33,977 nt of DNA from assembly GCA_902784065.1 (NCBI GenBank), contig CACZTJ010000011.1:1-33977 (forward strand), written 5' to 3'. Shown here piece by piece: positions 7,569 to 17,900 of the stretch. Numbering within the stretch: the first letter of the stretch is position 1; each line of letters opens with the position of its first letter. The position numbers were made by a program, and so were the translations under genes. Under the pieces are notes generated by a model. The model did not search any database. It was not told the DNA's origin and was given only the letters and a program-made list of their open reading frames with translations. The DNA is from an uncultured Prevotellaceae bacterium (GTDB lineage: Bacteria > Bacteroidota > Bacteroidia > Bacteroidales > Bacteroidaceae).

Positions 7569-9348
7569 TCATCTGACAATGTTGACAATCAAACTCTAAA
7601 CGGAAGCGGCGACCATCGCCTAAGACGAGAGACAGGGGCTCACGCCACGTGGGGCGCTGTCCACCATGTTTGACACAATAACCCAGACTGTAACGGATGC
7701 AATGACGGCACTGCATAATAGGGCCATCACCCCCTTTGAGCTCGAAAGCAGTGAGCGCTTTGGCACCATAAAAATCGCGAGCCTTCTGATTGGAGATATT
7801 ATACAGATAGGGATAAGCGTATTTTTGGCCTACTCCCCTCACCTCGCCTTCCTGATGATCGGGAACAGCTGGGGCAGGCTTTTCTTTCAATAACGCCTCC
7901 ACCAGTTGGCGGCGCATCTCAGAGAGCTGACTATTGGGGATGAAGAAATTAAAATCCTCAGGCACATCCACCCCAGCACACTCAAAGATGGTATCGCCTA
8001 ATTTCGACAACTGGCGAATGATATTCTCACGAGGTGACTTCTGTGCCAGCTGGTGTTCTGCAGCAACCTGCACCGTCGTACCGTTTGCGCTGAGTTCAAA
8101 ACCATCGAAAACAGCGCGAAGTGCGATGGTTACAGGAATCTTTCTGGTGGCACTGGGTTTGGAGAGTACCCGCTCAAACTCCTGATCGTTATTACGATAA
8201 AGAGCCATTCCCGGGCGTAAGTTGGAGGGCATCTTGAAGGGATAGATACGATTGCCCTCCACACGGTTGGCACGCAGGCCCTCAAACTTCCGATCTGCAT
8301 TGAGGAAACAGAGTCCGTCGCCATTGGCGAAACTCGTGACGCCTGCTACATTAAAGGAATTACCCCGAATCTCCTTCACCGTTCCCACAAACTCGCCTAC
8401 GGCCTTGGGTGTGTCGAAGGAGGCGATATCGGGTTGACGACCATTCAGGAAATAGGTGGTATAGCCCCGATTGAAGGTGCGGTTAAGATCAGGCTTGAAG
8501 GTGTATTCACAACGACCCTGTGAGGCGCGACAATATTGGTCGGGATGCTGTCGGATGATCTCGTTCAGGCGTTCACTATAGGCAGCTGTCACATTCTTGA
8601 CGTAAGCCACATCCTTCAGGCGTCCTTCTATCTTAAACGAGGTAGCCCCAGCCTCCACCAGCTTCTGCAGGTTGTCGCTCTGGTTCATATCCTTCAGCGA
8701 CAACAGATAGCGTTCGTGTTCTATCTCCTTACCATCGGCATCGACCAGAGAGAAGCGCATCCTACAGAACTGGGCACACTCCCCACGATTGGCGCTGCGA
8801 CGGAAACAATATTCCGACGCATAACAGAGTCCGGAATAGCTCACGCATAAGGCACCGTGAACAAAGACCTCGAGTTCGATATCAGGCACCTCACGATGGA
8901 TGGTTGCTATCTCCTGAGCCGACAGCTCTCGGGCTAATACCGCACGGGAGAAACCGACATCACGGAGCCAGCGCACCTTCTCTGCTGAACGGTTATCCGT
9001 CTGCGTGGATGCATGCAGCGCCATAGAGTTTTGACGCTTGAGCATCGAGCGTACCGCCATATCCTGTACCAGAACCGCATCTACCCCAGCCTTCTCCAGC
9101 TGACTGATCACCTCGCTGACGGAGGCAAGCTCATCATCATAGATAATGGTATTAAGCGTGACATAGACCTTAGCACCAAAAAGATGGGCATAACGGCACA
9201 GTTGGCTGATATCCTCAATGCTGTTGCCAGCTGCCGCACGTGCACCGAAACGCGGCGCACCGATATAGACGGCATCAGCGCCATGATCGATTGCTGCAAT
9301 ACCGCATGCCAGGTTCTTGGCTGGAGCTAAGAGTTCTAATGATGTCAA
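7546..9348 (-). CDS. U32-family protein (RlhA/TrhP-like)
   Basis: A 600-residue protein with the U32 N-terminal TIM-barrel-like domain (LELLAPAKNLACGIAAIDHGADAVYIG) and the family signature around EVFVHGALC...SGLC. Cysteines 168, 175, 181 and 191/195 form the conserved cluster. The C-terminal half includes the long insertion seen in RlhA-type members, and a Cys-rich tail (MQCRHCIRYSLGYCVKHGG, then DCQHC) that is typical of Bacteroidetes homologues. U32 proteins, once called collagenase-like peptidases, act in RNA hydroxylation: RlhA on 23S rRNA C2501, TrhP on tRNA uridine. Length favours an RlhA-like member, but substrate is not certain. It follows metA by nine bases on the same strand. Confidence 0.85.
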   Translation of the reverse strand: MTSLELLAPAKNLACGIAAIDHGADAVYIGAPRFGARAAAGNSIEDISQLCRYAHLFGAKVYVTLNTIIYDDELASVSEVISQLEKAGVDAVLVQDMAVRSMLKRQNSMALHASTQTDNRSAEKVRWLRDVGFSRAVLARELSAQEIATIHREVPDIELEVFVHGALCVSYSGLCYASEYCFRRSANRGECAQFCRMRFSLVDADGKEIEHERYLLSLKDMNQSDNLQKLVEAGATSFKIEGRLKDVAYVKNVTAAYSERLNEIIRQHPDQYCRASQGRCEYTFKPDLNRTFNRGYTTYFLNGRQPDIASFDTPKAVGEFVGTVKEIRGNSFNVAGVTSFANGDGLCFLNADRKFEGLRANRVEGNRIYPFKMPSNLRPGMALYRNNDQEFERVLSKPSATRKIPVTIALRAVFDGFELSANGTTVQVAAEHQLAQKSPRENIIRQLSKLGDTIFECAGVDVPEDFNFFIPNSQLSEMRRQLVEALLKEKPAPAVPDHQEGEVRGVGQKYAYPYLYNISNQKARDFYGAKALTAFELKGGDGPIMQCRHCIRYSLGYCVKHGGQRPTWREPLSLVLGDGRRFRLEFDCQHCQMNVYAEDR

Positions 9349-9357
9349 ACCTGAACG

Positions 9358-10275
9358 CTATTTAATATCATCAATATTATAAGGTGTCTCCTGATAGACA
9401 TAATAGTTGATCCAGTTAGCATAGAGAAGATTAGCGTGTGCACGCCAGGTAACCAACGGCGGATTATCAGGATTGTTATCGAGATAATAGTTCTTGGGCA
9501 GATCCACATCATCACGTATGCCCTTATCACGACGATATTCCGTATCGAGGGTATTCGGCGCATACTCCAGATGACCTGTGATGTAGAACTCACGTCCACC
9601 TCGGGCCATCACCATACTCACGCCGCAATCAGGCGACTCTGCTATCAGCGTGAGATCGGGATTAGCCAGAATATCCTCACGATGCACCTCCGTATGACGG
9701 CTGTGAGGCATCATAAACACATCGTCGAAGCCGCGGAAGATGGGAAGCGCCGTATCCAGCGGATACTGTGGGAAGATGCCAAACATCTTCTTCTCCAACG
9801 GATATTTGGGGATACCATAGTGATAATACATTCCAGCCTGTGCCGCCCAACAGATATAAAGCGTACTGGTAACATGGGTACGGGCCCAGTTGAAGATATC
9901 CGTAATCTCATCCCAATAGTTCACCTCTTCGAAATCGAGCGTCTCAACAGGTGCACCTGTGATGATCATCCCGTCAAACTTATCATTACGCATCGACTCA
10001 AAGTCGCGATAGAACATCATCATGTGTTCTATCGGCGTGTTCTTGGAGGTATGGCTACGCAGCTTCATGAAGCTGATCTCCAACTGCAGAGGTGTATTAG
10101 AAAGGAGACGGACCAAATCCGTCTCTGTGGTAATCTTAAGTGGCATCAGATTGAGAATCACGATGCGAAGAGGACGTATATCCTGCGTTGTGGCCCTCGA
10201 ATTGTCCATCACAAAGATATTCTCATTCTTAAGAATATCTATGGCAGGTAATCTATCTGGTAATCTTAAAGGCAT
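9358..10275 (-). CDS. metA: Homoserine O-acyltransferase, probably acetyl-CoA specific
   Basis: A 305-residue MetA-family protein (MPLRLPDRLPAIDILKNENI). It activates homoserine for methionine synthesis by O-acylation. Catalytic Cys142 sits in TLYICWAAQAGMYYHYGIPK, with the partner His/Glu in ITGHLEYA and the conserved MPHSRHTEV. Residue 111 is Glu (TGAPVE). In this family Glu111 goes with acetyl-CoA use and Gly111 (as in E. coli) with succinyl-CoA, so I predict homoserine O-acetyltransferase despite the family's usual succinyl name. The start lies six bases after the PP2C stop, so it is very likely cotranscribed with the kinase-phosphatase cluster. No methionine-responsive leader is visible in front of it. 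Confidence 0.94.
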   Translation of the reverse strand: MPLRLPDRLPAIDILKNENIFVMDNSRATTQDIRPLRIVILNLMPLKITTETDLVRLLSNTPLQLEISFMKLRSHTSKNTPIEHMMMFYRDFESMRNDKFDGMIITGAPVETLDFEEVNYWDEITDIFNWARTHVTSTLYICWAAQAGMYYHYGIPKYPLEKKMFGIFPQYPLDTALPIFRGFDDVFMMPHSRHTEVHREDILANPDLTLIAESPDCGVSMVMARGGREFYITGHLEYAPNTLDTEYRRDKGIRDDVDLPKNYYLDNNPDNPPLVTWRAHANLLYANWINYYVYQETPYNIDDIK

Positions 10276-10281
10276 CTTTTT

Positions 10282-11040
10282 CTATATGGTATGATTTTTA
10301 ATTGTAATGACGCAACAAGAGACATTGTCAAGTCCTCCTCTAGCGATGGCTGCTTCACACAGCGCATTGGCATCTGCACCATTGGTCAACAACTCCTGAA
10401 TCATCTTATCGGGCACCATATCCGACAGTCCATCAGTACACAACAGATACTGATCGCCATCAGTCACATCATTCGTGATCTTTACCATATCCATATAAGA
10501 TGATTTGGCGCCTCCACCGATACAGTTGGTGATGATATTGGTATGCTTCTCTTCACCAAGCATCTCATTCAAGGAATGATCGGTTGTAAGCTGAGTCAGT
10601 TGTCCGTCAGCAAAACGATACAGGCGACTATCACCACAGTTCAGGGTATAAAAATCACCCATATAATAAGCCAAAGCCACAAGCGTAGTTCCCATTCCCT
10701 GATACTGTTCATCAGCTCGTCCTTTGGAAGCTACAATATTATTGATGGAATCGAGCCACTCAATCATGGCCTCATAGAATTCACTGGCTCCTAATCCCGA
10801 GGGGAGATCATGATAATAAAACTGGAGATTCTTCAGCACATCATTGCTGGCCACATCACCACGATTATGACCTCCCATACCATCTGCCACCGCAACAATA
10901 TAGCGGTCCTGATTATTAAGTGATACCTGGATGGCGTGATCATCATTACGTACATAATGATTATCTACAAGTATCATATCTTCATTCTGTCTTCTTACAC
11001 AGCCCACTCTACTGGCTGATGTGATATCATATACAATCAT
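10282..11040 (-). CDS. PP2C-family protein phosphatase
   Basis: A 252-residue single-domain Mg/Mn-dependent phosphatase of the bacterial Stp/PppA type. Metal-binding motifs are all present: RRQNED (E20/D21), VADGMGGHNRGD (D53), GMGTTL, NCGDSRLYR, LCTDGLSD and DNVSC. No membrane segment or signal peptide is seen, so it should be cytosolic. It should remove phosphate from Ser/Thr on substrates of the kinase encoded two genes upstream. It follows the FHA gene by seven bases and precedes metA by six, in one operon. Activity looks intact; substrate is unknown. Confidence 0.93.
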   Translation of the reverse strand: MIVYDITSASRVGCVRRQNEDMILVDNHYVRNDDHAIQVSLNNQDRYIVAVADGMGGHNRGDVASNDVLKNLQFYYHDLPSGLGASEFYEAMIEWLDSINNIVASKGRADEQYQGMGTTLVALAYYMGDFYTLNCGDSRLYRFADGQLTQLTTDHSLNEMLGEEKHTNIITNCIGGGAKSSYMDMVKITNDVTDGDQYLLCTDGLSDMVPDKMIQELLTNGADANALCEAAIARGGLDNVSCCVITIKNHTI

Positions 11041-11047
11041 TTTTCTA

Positions 11048-11635
11048 TTAACTGATTATAACTTGGAGATTGACGTTTGCTATTGTGAGAATATCGCCGC
11101 TGTTCAGGGTCATCTCGACATCCGGCTGAATGGGACGCTGATTGAGCATCGTACCATTGGACGAATGCTTATCAACCACACACCACCCTACACCAGGATT
11201 AAATTTCAACTGAGCATGAACGCCAGAAACGTAACTCTGATTTTCAAAGAACTGAGTATAGGGGCCCTTACGGCGACCGATGATCGCTCCGTTCATACCA
11301 TTGATACGTATATTCAAACTGTCATTAATAAGTGCCAATCCTGGCATGCCTCTCATGGAACTAGCTGGTCCATCATTTCTCGGTGATCCGTAGGACATAT
11401 ATCCTGGCATAGACATACCCATTGTGCCCACTGACATACCCATAGACATGCCAACAGATTGTCCCCGCTGGCTGACTGAGCCATCAGGGGCTACCATCAT
11501 TCCGCCACAATGCGTACAACGGCGTCCTACTCCTACCCGGCCACACTGGTTGCAGAAATACAGCTTCTGCCCACACTGGTCGCAGTAATGGGAATCATCG
11601 TCGATTTCTTCTTTACACGTTGGACAAATAATCAT
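11048..11635 (-). CDS. Zinc-ribbon and FHA-domain protein
   Basis: A 195-residue protein. Residues 4-21 and 28-43 form two CxxC...CxxC zinc ribbons. Residues about 62-98 are a Met/Gly/Ser-rich flexible linker with repeated GMSMGMSVGTMGMS-like units. Residues about 100-195 are an FHA domain with GRR (120-122), SGVH (Ser137, His140) and SSNGT (158-162), the residues that contact phosphothreonine. FHA domains bind pThr peptides, so this is the likely reader for the neighbouring kinase. It sits seven bases from both the AAA+ gene upstream and the PP2C gene downstream. The double ribbon resembles those of the first gene of the operon and the N-terminus of the AAA+ protein. Confidence 0.9.
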   Translation of the reverse strand: MIICPTCKEEIDDDSHYCDQCGQKLYFCNQCGRVGVGRRCTHCGGMMVAPDGSVSQRGQSVGMSMGMSVGTMGMSMPGYMSYGSPRNDGPASSMRGMPGLALINDSLNIRINGMNGAIIGRRKGPYTQFFENQSYVSGVHAQLKFNPGVGWCVVDKHSSNGTMLNQRPIQPDVEMTLNSGDILTIANVNLQVIIS

Positions 11636-11642
11636 CTTCTAT

Positions 11643-14600
11643 CTAAATATCTTCTGGTAATATAATCTGATAAGTTTCCTTCGTCACCTGATCAGGCGGC
11701 ATCTGCGACACACGAAGCGAGAGCTTCTGGATGGTAGCGTCGAGCAGGTTACGCATCTCACGGGCATTGCCCCAAGACTCGTCTTTTGCCAAAACCATCC
11801 TGTAGATCGTGTCGAGCAATTTGAATTCGGCTGTCTGAGAAAGGGTATATTGCTCTCTCTGAGCCATCGACTTGAAGATAGAGAGCAGCTCATCTTCATT
11901 ATAGTCGTCGATATGGAGCTTGTGAGTGAAACGACTGGCCAGACCAGGATTCATCTGCAGGAACTCCTCCATCTTGTCCTTATAGCCAGCAGCAATCACC
12001 ACAAACTTACCACGATCGTCTTCCATGCGTTTCATCAGCGTGTCGATAGCCTCCTTGCCATACTGGTCACCACCATCGCTGAGGGTATAGGCCTCATCGA
12101 TGAAGAGGATACCACCCATCGCTTTGTCGCACATACTGTTGACAATCTTCGGGGTCTCACCCATATATTTACCAACTAAGGTGGCGCGACTCACCTCCAA
12201 CACACGACAGGTAGGCAGGATCTCCATCGCCTGAAGCACCTCACCCATCTTACGCGACAGAGAGGTCTTTCCTGTACCAGGATTACCTGTCAGCACGAAG
12301 TTCATAGCCATCTGCTGCACCTTACCGGCACCCATCGCTGCACGCTGTTTCATGAACATACTCTGTACTGCCAGACGACGGATAGAGTTCTTCACGGTAC
12401 GCATGCCGATGAACTCATCAAGCTCGTTGAGAACCTCATCAAGCGGACGTGCTGCCTCGCTCTGTGCCATTGGCAGATCATCCTGCGTCAGGCTGAACAT
12501 ATCACGCTCCTGGAAGCTTGGATCGTTCATCAGTTTGACAAGACGCTGACTCTGTCGCTCAACGGCCTCATCAAAGATACGACGAGCCTCACGGGCATTG
12601 CCGAAGTTCTTGTCACGACGCAGATACAACTGCTCGAACTGACGATGGATGGCACCACGCATCACCTCATCGACAGTGAAGTTCTTCTTGCTGGCCAGAT
12701 TCAGGAAGATCTGCGTCAGCTCATCTGGTGTATAGTCGTCGAAATGAATCGTCTGTGTGAAACGGCTCTTCAAACCCGGGTTAGAGTCAATGAAGTCGTG
12801 CATCTGGTCTGTGTAACCTGCCACGATACAGACAAACTTACCTCGATCGTCCTCCAATCGCTTCAGAAGCGTATCGATAGCCTCAGCACCAAACGTGTCT
12901 CCATCATTTGACTTCAAGGTATAAGCCTCATCGATGAAGAGCACACCACCCAGTGCCTGATCTACCAGCTGATTGGTCTTAATAGCTGTCTGTCCGGAAT
13001 AACCTGCCACCAACTTAGAGCGGTCGGCCTCAACCAACTGGCCTCGTGACACAATACCCAATGTCTTGAAGATATCAGCCATAATACGTGCCACAGTCGT
13101 CTTACCTGTTCCAGGATTACCACTGAACACATAGTGCTTTCCTTGGAACGTATTGGTCTCTCCGCGCTTGATCTGAAGATTGAGGTAGGATGTGAGATTT
13201 GCCACCTCTTTCTTCACAGCTGCCAGACCCACCAGTCCGTCAAGCTTAGCCAGACAGTCGGATACATCTACAGACTGCGGAGCCTCGTATGGGATATCTG
13301 CAGCCGAGATGGTCATCAGCTCCTCATTCGACATCGACGAGATATCCTCACCCTGCAGACGCTGTGCCTGACGCTTACAGATCTGATCGAAGAGCGTACG
13401 CATCGTACGACCATTGGCGAAGTCATTGCCACGAGAGTTGTATAACTCCGTGATCTGCTTCTTTGCCAGCTCTTCTGCCTCAGGTGAGAAGATATATTTC
13501 TTCTCCTTGGCGAAGACAAGCATGATCTGATACAACTGCTCTGGTGAGTAGTCCTTGATATCGAGGAAGTAAGTGAAACGGCTCTTGAAACCTGGGTTGA
13601 TGCGGAAGAGGTTCTCCATCTCCGTGCGATAGCCGGCAGCAATCACCACGAACTTACCGCGATCATCCTCCATGCGTTTCATCAGCTTCTCTAAGGCCTG
13701 AGCACCCTGATTATCCCGTTCTCCAGCAGCATTCTGTGGTGCCAACGTATAGGCCTCATCCACAAACAGGATACCACCCATAGCTTTGTCGCAGAGCTTG
13801 TCGACCACCTTTGGTGTCTCACCCTGATAAGGGCTAACCATCTTGGCGCGATCCACCTCCACCACATGTCCGCTGTCGAGATAACCGATAGCAGCAAGGA
13901 TCTCTCCTAACTTTCGCGCAATGGTGGTCTTACCCGTACCAGGATTACCTGTCAGAATCACGTGCATCGACATTTTCTCCTGTTCTCCCAATCCGCGTTC
14001 TGCACGCTCGATACTGTTCTGAACAGAATAGGCAATCTCACGCACTGCACTCTTCACCTCATCCATACCGATGAAGTTGTCGAGATCCCTCAGAATATCA
14101 TCTACGCTACGCTCCTCAGGAACATAACCTCTGATATCACTCTTCTCCACCTGAAAGGCATCTGCACCACGACTGATAAACTGGGTGAAGATATCCTCTG
14201 CGGTCTTACTGGCGAGATGACCGTTACCAAACGTCTCGTCCTTGATCTTTACCTGATATTTGAAAAAGCGTGTCAACAAGTCATCAGCCTCTGGCGAGAA
14301 CCTAGTGACACCATACTTTGTACGCAGGTTCAACTTACAGATATCTGTCAGTTCCTGATAACCTGGTGTCGGCAGACGGAACGTGTATTTGAAACGATTG
14401 GCCACAGCAGGGTTGCTCTCCAGGAAATCGTCCAGACCTTTCGTCAAACCTGAGATGATCACCACGGGATTGTCTTCCCATTTCCCCATCTCCACGAACA
14501 GCTTATCCAACGGATTCACCTGATTAGAATACTTATCAGGCAGCAGCTTCTGGACATTATCGAAGAACAGGATACCATCCTTAGCCTTCTTGATATTATC

Positions 14601-14948
14601 ATCCCATTTCTCAACAAAACGCTGGTAATCTACTGCGTCAACCATTGTCAGCTTCGGCTTCACGATAATCCTATGTTTATAGAAATAATCGCGAAGGATC
14701 TCTGCCAGTATGGTCTTACCTGTTCCCGTTTCACCAATCACGATGGCGTTTACGGAGATACCTATATTGGATATATCCTTACGGGAGCGCAAATAGGCAT
14801 AGGTATTGACAATCGTCTTGAGCTGACGTTTTACCTCGTCAAGTCCTACCAGTTTGTCAAGCAAGTCCTGTGATGCGATCGGCTGACCGCACCATTTGCA
14901 GAACTTTGCTAAAAGTCTGTTTTCTTTATGACAGTTCTCACAAACCAT
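11643..14948 (-). CDS. Four-module CbxX/SpoVK-type AAA+ ATPase with zinc ribbon
   Basis: An 1101-residue protein with an N-terminal zinc ribbon (C3, C6, C17, C20) and four tandem AAA+ modules of the CbxX/CfqX/SpoVK class. Walker A motifs: GETGTGKT (72-79), then GNPGTGKT at 334-341, 610-617 and 888-895. Walker B: modules 2-4 have F[VI]DEAYTL (398, 674 and 952 are the catalytic Glu). Module 1 has FFDN (127-131), with Asn in place of the catalytic Glu, so it may bind but not hydrolyse ATP. Linkers 2-4 share GMDEVK/GLAAVKK/GMRTVK-type starts. Relatives include CbbX (Rubisco activase) and EccA of type VII secretion, which have one AAA module. The gene shares a one-base TAATG junction with the kinase gene. 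The substrate is unknown. Confidence 0.92.
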   Translation of the reverse strand: MVCENCHKENRLLAKFCKWCGQPIASQDLLDKLVGLDEVKRQLKTIVNTYAYLRSRKDISNIGISVNAIVIGETGTGKTILAEILRDYFYKHRIIVKPKLTMVDAVDYQRFVEKWDDNIKKAKDGILFFDNVQKLLPDKYSNQVNPLDKLFVEMGKWEDNPVVIISGLTKGLDDFLESNPAVANRFKYTFRLPTPGYQELTDICKLNLRTKYGVTRFSPEADDLLTRFFKYQVKIKDETFGNGHLASKTAEDIFTQFISRGADAFQVEKSDIRGYVPEERSVDDILRDLDNFIGMDEVKSAVREIAYSVQNSIERAERGLGEQEKMSMHVILTGNPGTGKTTIARKLGEILAAIGYLDSGHVVEVDRAKMVSPYQGETPKVVDKLCDKAMGGILFVDEAYTLAPQNAAGERDNQGAQALEKLMKRMEDDRGKFVVIAAGYRTEMENLFRINPGFKSRFTYFLDIKDYSPEQLYQIMLVFAKEKKYIFSPEAEELAKKQITELYNSRGNDFANGRTMRTLFDQICKRQAQRLQGEDISSMSNEELMTISAADIPYEAPQSVDVSDCLAKLDGLVGLAAVKKEVANLTSYLNLQIKRGETNTFQGKHYVFSGNPGTGKTTVARIMADIFKTLGIVSRGQLVEADRSKLVAGYSGQTAIKTNQLVDQALGGVLFIDEAYTLKSNDGDTFGAEAIDTLLKRLEDDRGKFVCIVAGYTDQMHDFIDSNPGLKSRFTQTIHFDDYTPDELTQIFLNLASKKNFTVDEVMRGAIHRQFEQLYLRRDKNFGNAREARRIFDEAVERQSQRLVKLMNDPSFQERDMFSLTQDDLPMAQSEAARPLDEVLNELDEFIGMRTVKNSIRRLAVQSMFMKQRAAMGAGKVQQMAMNFVLTGNPGTGKTSLSRKMGEVLQAMEILPTCRVLEVSRATLVGKYMGETPKIVNSMCDKAMGGILFIDEAYTLSDGGDQYGKEAIDTLMKRMEDDRGKFVVIAAGYKDKMEEFLQMNPGLASRFTHKLHIDDYNEDELLSIFKSMAQREQYTLSQTAEFKLLDTIYRMVLAKDESWGNAREMRNLLDATIQKLSLRVSQMPPDQVTKETYQIILPEDI

Positions 14949-17900
14949 TATTCTACGTCTCTTTCTAATTGCTTGATGATAGATGCAGGAATCGACTTCA
15001 GGTTGTCTGCATCAGGATTAGCTACATTTAATATACTCGGACTGAAGATCACGAAATCGAGTACGAATACCAGTGCCAGCAAACTCCACAAGATATAATG
15101 CAGCACACTCTCACCACTGATAGATCGCACCTGATCCGTCACATCGTTCAACAGCGCGAACTTTGAGCCATTATACTTATACGACTTGGTCTTGAAGGTA
15201 TAATATAAAGGTTCAAGGAGTGATGACTTGATATCGTTCTCCAGTACCTCTGATATCAGTTTACTATCAGCTTTCTCGTCGCCTCGGAAGTCTGTCAGGT
15301 GGCATACCAGCATATAGACCAGTGTGATCACCACAATGATGATATTGAACAGATTCGGATGAGACTGCCCGAAATATTTCAATATAATAATAGGTATATA
15401 CGACGATGCGACTCCCACAAGTCCCCAAAGGAGTGAGAAGAAGAAATCATACCCACGGAAGAAGGCTCTGGTACCAACGATGAGACCCGTTATTCCACCC
15501 AAGGGTAATCCTACAGCTATCAGTGAATGTTCAAGCAGATAGGAGCGATCATTCACACCGATGATCATCACGAGAAGGATCCAGACAGCACAGAGACCAT
15601 AGAATGTGAAACGCCATATCTTCTCCTTGGCTTTTGCCATCTTCCAGTTGTCACGCACTTCCTTGATACGTGAAGTGGTCTCCTGACGGGCATCCACAAA
15701 ACGCTTGTAATAGGTCTGCGTCCTGTCAATCTTTCCTATGGCCATCAGCCATTCTTCCAAGGTGTGCTCGTAGGCATATTCTTCAGTGAAGTCGGCAAAC
15801 GGATCCTCATGATAGAAGATCGACATCCACTGTGTGAACGAGCCGTTGCGGATCTCCGTTCTGATCTGTGGGTATTGCTTCTCATCAAGCTGGCGCCCAT
15901 CAGTAAGCACTTTTCCGTCAGGCATCAGATAAACGGGAGACGTACCTAAGATACGGCAGAAGCGATAGACAGCGGTCTTATAGTCATAGGCTCCCATACG
16001 CTCACGATTCTCCTCACTTCCCAGATCGAAACAACGATGATGCTCATTCAGCACTTCATTCCATCCATGTAGCTGTGCATAGTAGTTGAATCTGCCATCC
16101 AGCTCCACAATATCACTCATGGCATTCTTGAAGCCTTCATCATCCAGATGCTCCACGCCTTTCAGACGTTCGCAGATCTGTTCGCCAATCTGTAATGGCG
16201 TATAGGCCGATCTGAGGTCATAGCCTGCCTCACGATCGAGGTTATACAGCACCTTATAGGCCAACGATTCCGAATAGGTCTTTCCCTGAGTGAGAATACG
16301 CATACTCTCGCAGACCATCCTATCCTCATGGCTATACATCCAGGCAAGAAGTCGTCCGTCTGTCAGACAATGCCAGTCGTCTTCTGTCAGCTGTTCCCTA
16401 CCAAAGGTCTGCACGATCTCCTTCAAGGAAGACGAGGGATAGCGTGCTAACAGGGGGATATCAGGATCAATCTCATAGACGGTCTTCAGTACAGCGATCT
16501 GTGCACTCTTCTTATCCGTCTTTGAGAAATAAGAACGGATACGGTCGATGTTACAGGTGGTATGAGATTCCAGATAAAGGAACAGGGTGTCGTTGGGATT
16601 AGATAGCAGAATCGCATAGTCGCTCTGATAACTCAACAGGGATATCGCAATGGTATGGATATCTTCACACAGATTGCCCCTCACATCCTTATAGGGATAA
16701 GAAGGCTCCATGTTATACACTGCTGACATCAGACCTGCACGCTGATCCACAGGATAGCGATTAGTCACGATGTCCTTCATGATGGTACTGAGCTTATCAT
16801 TACCACACGACTCCAGCCACTGACTGATACGTCCATTATAGAGATAGCCGATAGCCAGTTTCTGGTTATCGAGCAACAGCGGAATCAGTTCGTGGAGATT
16901 GTCGGCAACCAGGTTCTTATCTGGATCGACAACAAAACTCTTATATTTCAGGAACGGTGATGAGAGGTCCACCGTCGGATTACCACCAAGGAACCACTCC
17001 TCCACTTGTTCATAGCCCCAACGTTTGGCAGGATTTACCACCGTCAAGCCCTGAACGATCATTCTGACACGGTTAGGAAGTTCAAGAATACGAGGCAAGC
17101 GTCCTTCACTCTTCTGGCGCATCATCGTACGCTCATTCGAGCTCAGCGGCGACTCACCAAGCCAGAGTGTCATCAGACAGATACCAAACGAGTAGAAGTC
17201 AACAGAAGGCATCACCTCCACCACACCATCGATCACATCAGAATACATTTCCGGTGCGGCATAGATGGGGGTACGGGCCTGTGTGGTCTTATGGGCTTTA
17301 CCGTCCTGATCCAGGATGCTGGAGATACCAAAGTCGCCAAGCACAAGTTCCGTATGTTCCTTGTCGCGGAAGAAGAAGTTGCCTGGTTTGATATCCTTAT
17401 GCAGAATATGACTCTGGTGGCAGTAAGCCAGCGCAGCAGCGCCCTGAAGGGCTATTCTGCGGAACTTATCCATATCGCCATTCAGTCGATACTCCTGCAT
17501 CGTACCACCCTGGAGATACTCCATCAGTTCGTAATATCTGTGCTTGCCATCGACGTAGGTCTTGCCAAAGTCATACACCTTGACAATCATCTCGAAATCA
17601 AAGTTATAGACCGTCTGAAGAACTTTCTTGTTAACGTCGAAATTGGGATAATAGATCTTCAGCACAAATTTCTCTCCGTCGCGCTCTACCAGGAACACCT
17701 GAGCTTCACCCGTATCCTCGCTCAACGACTGGATATTCTTATATTTGTTGCCCTTCAGCAAGAAGAATTTCTCATCAACATTTTCATCCTTCGAAGCTAC
17801 CATACCATTCGCCCTGACGGTACCTCCCCTATTGGTTGCTCGTATCGTCGAAGATGTAGCACGTATTGTGGCATCATATCCACCAGCGTCAACACGACGG

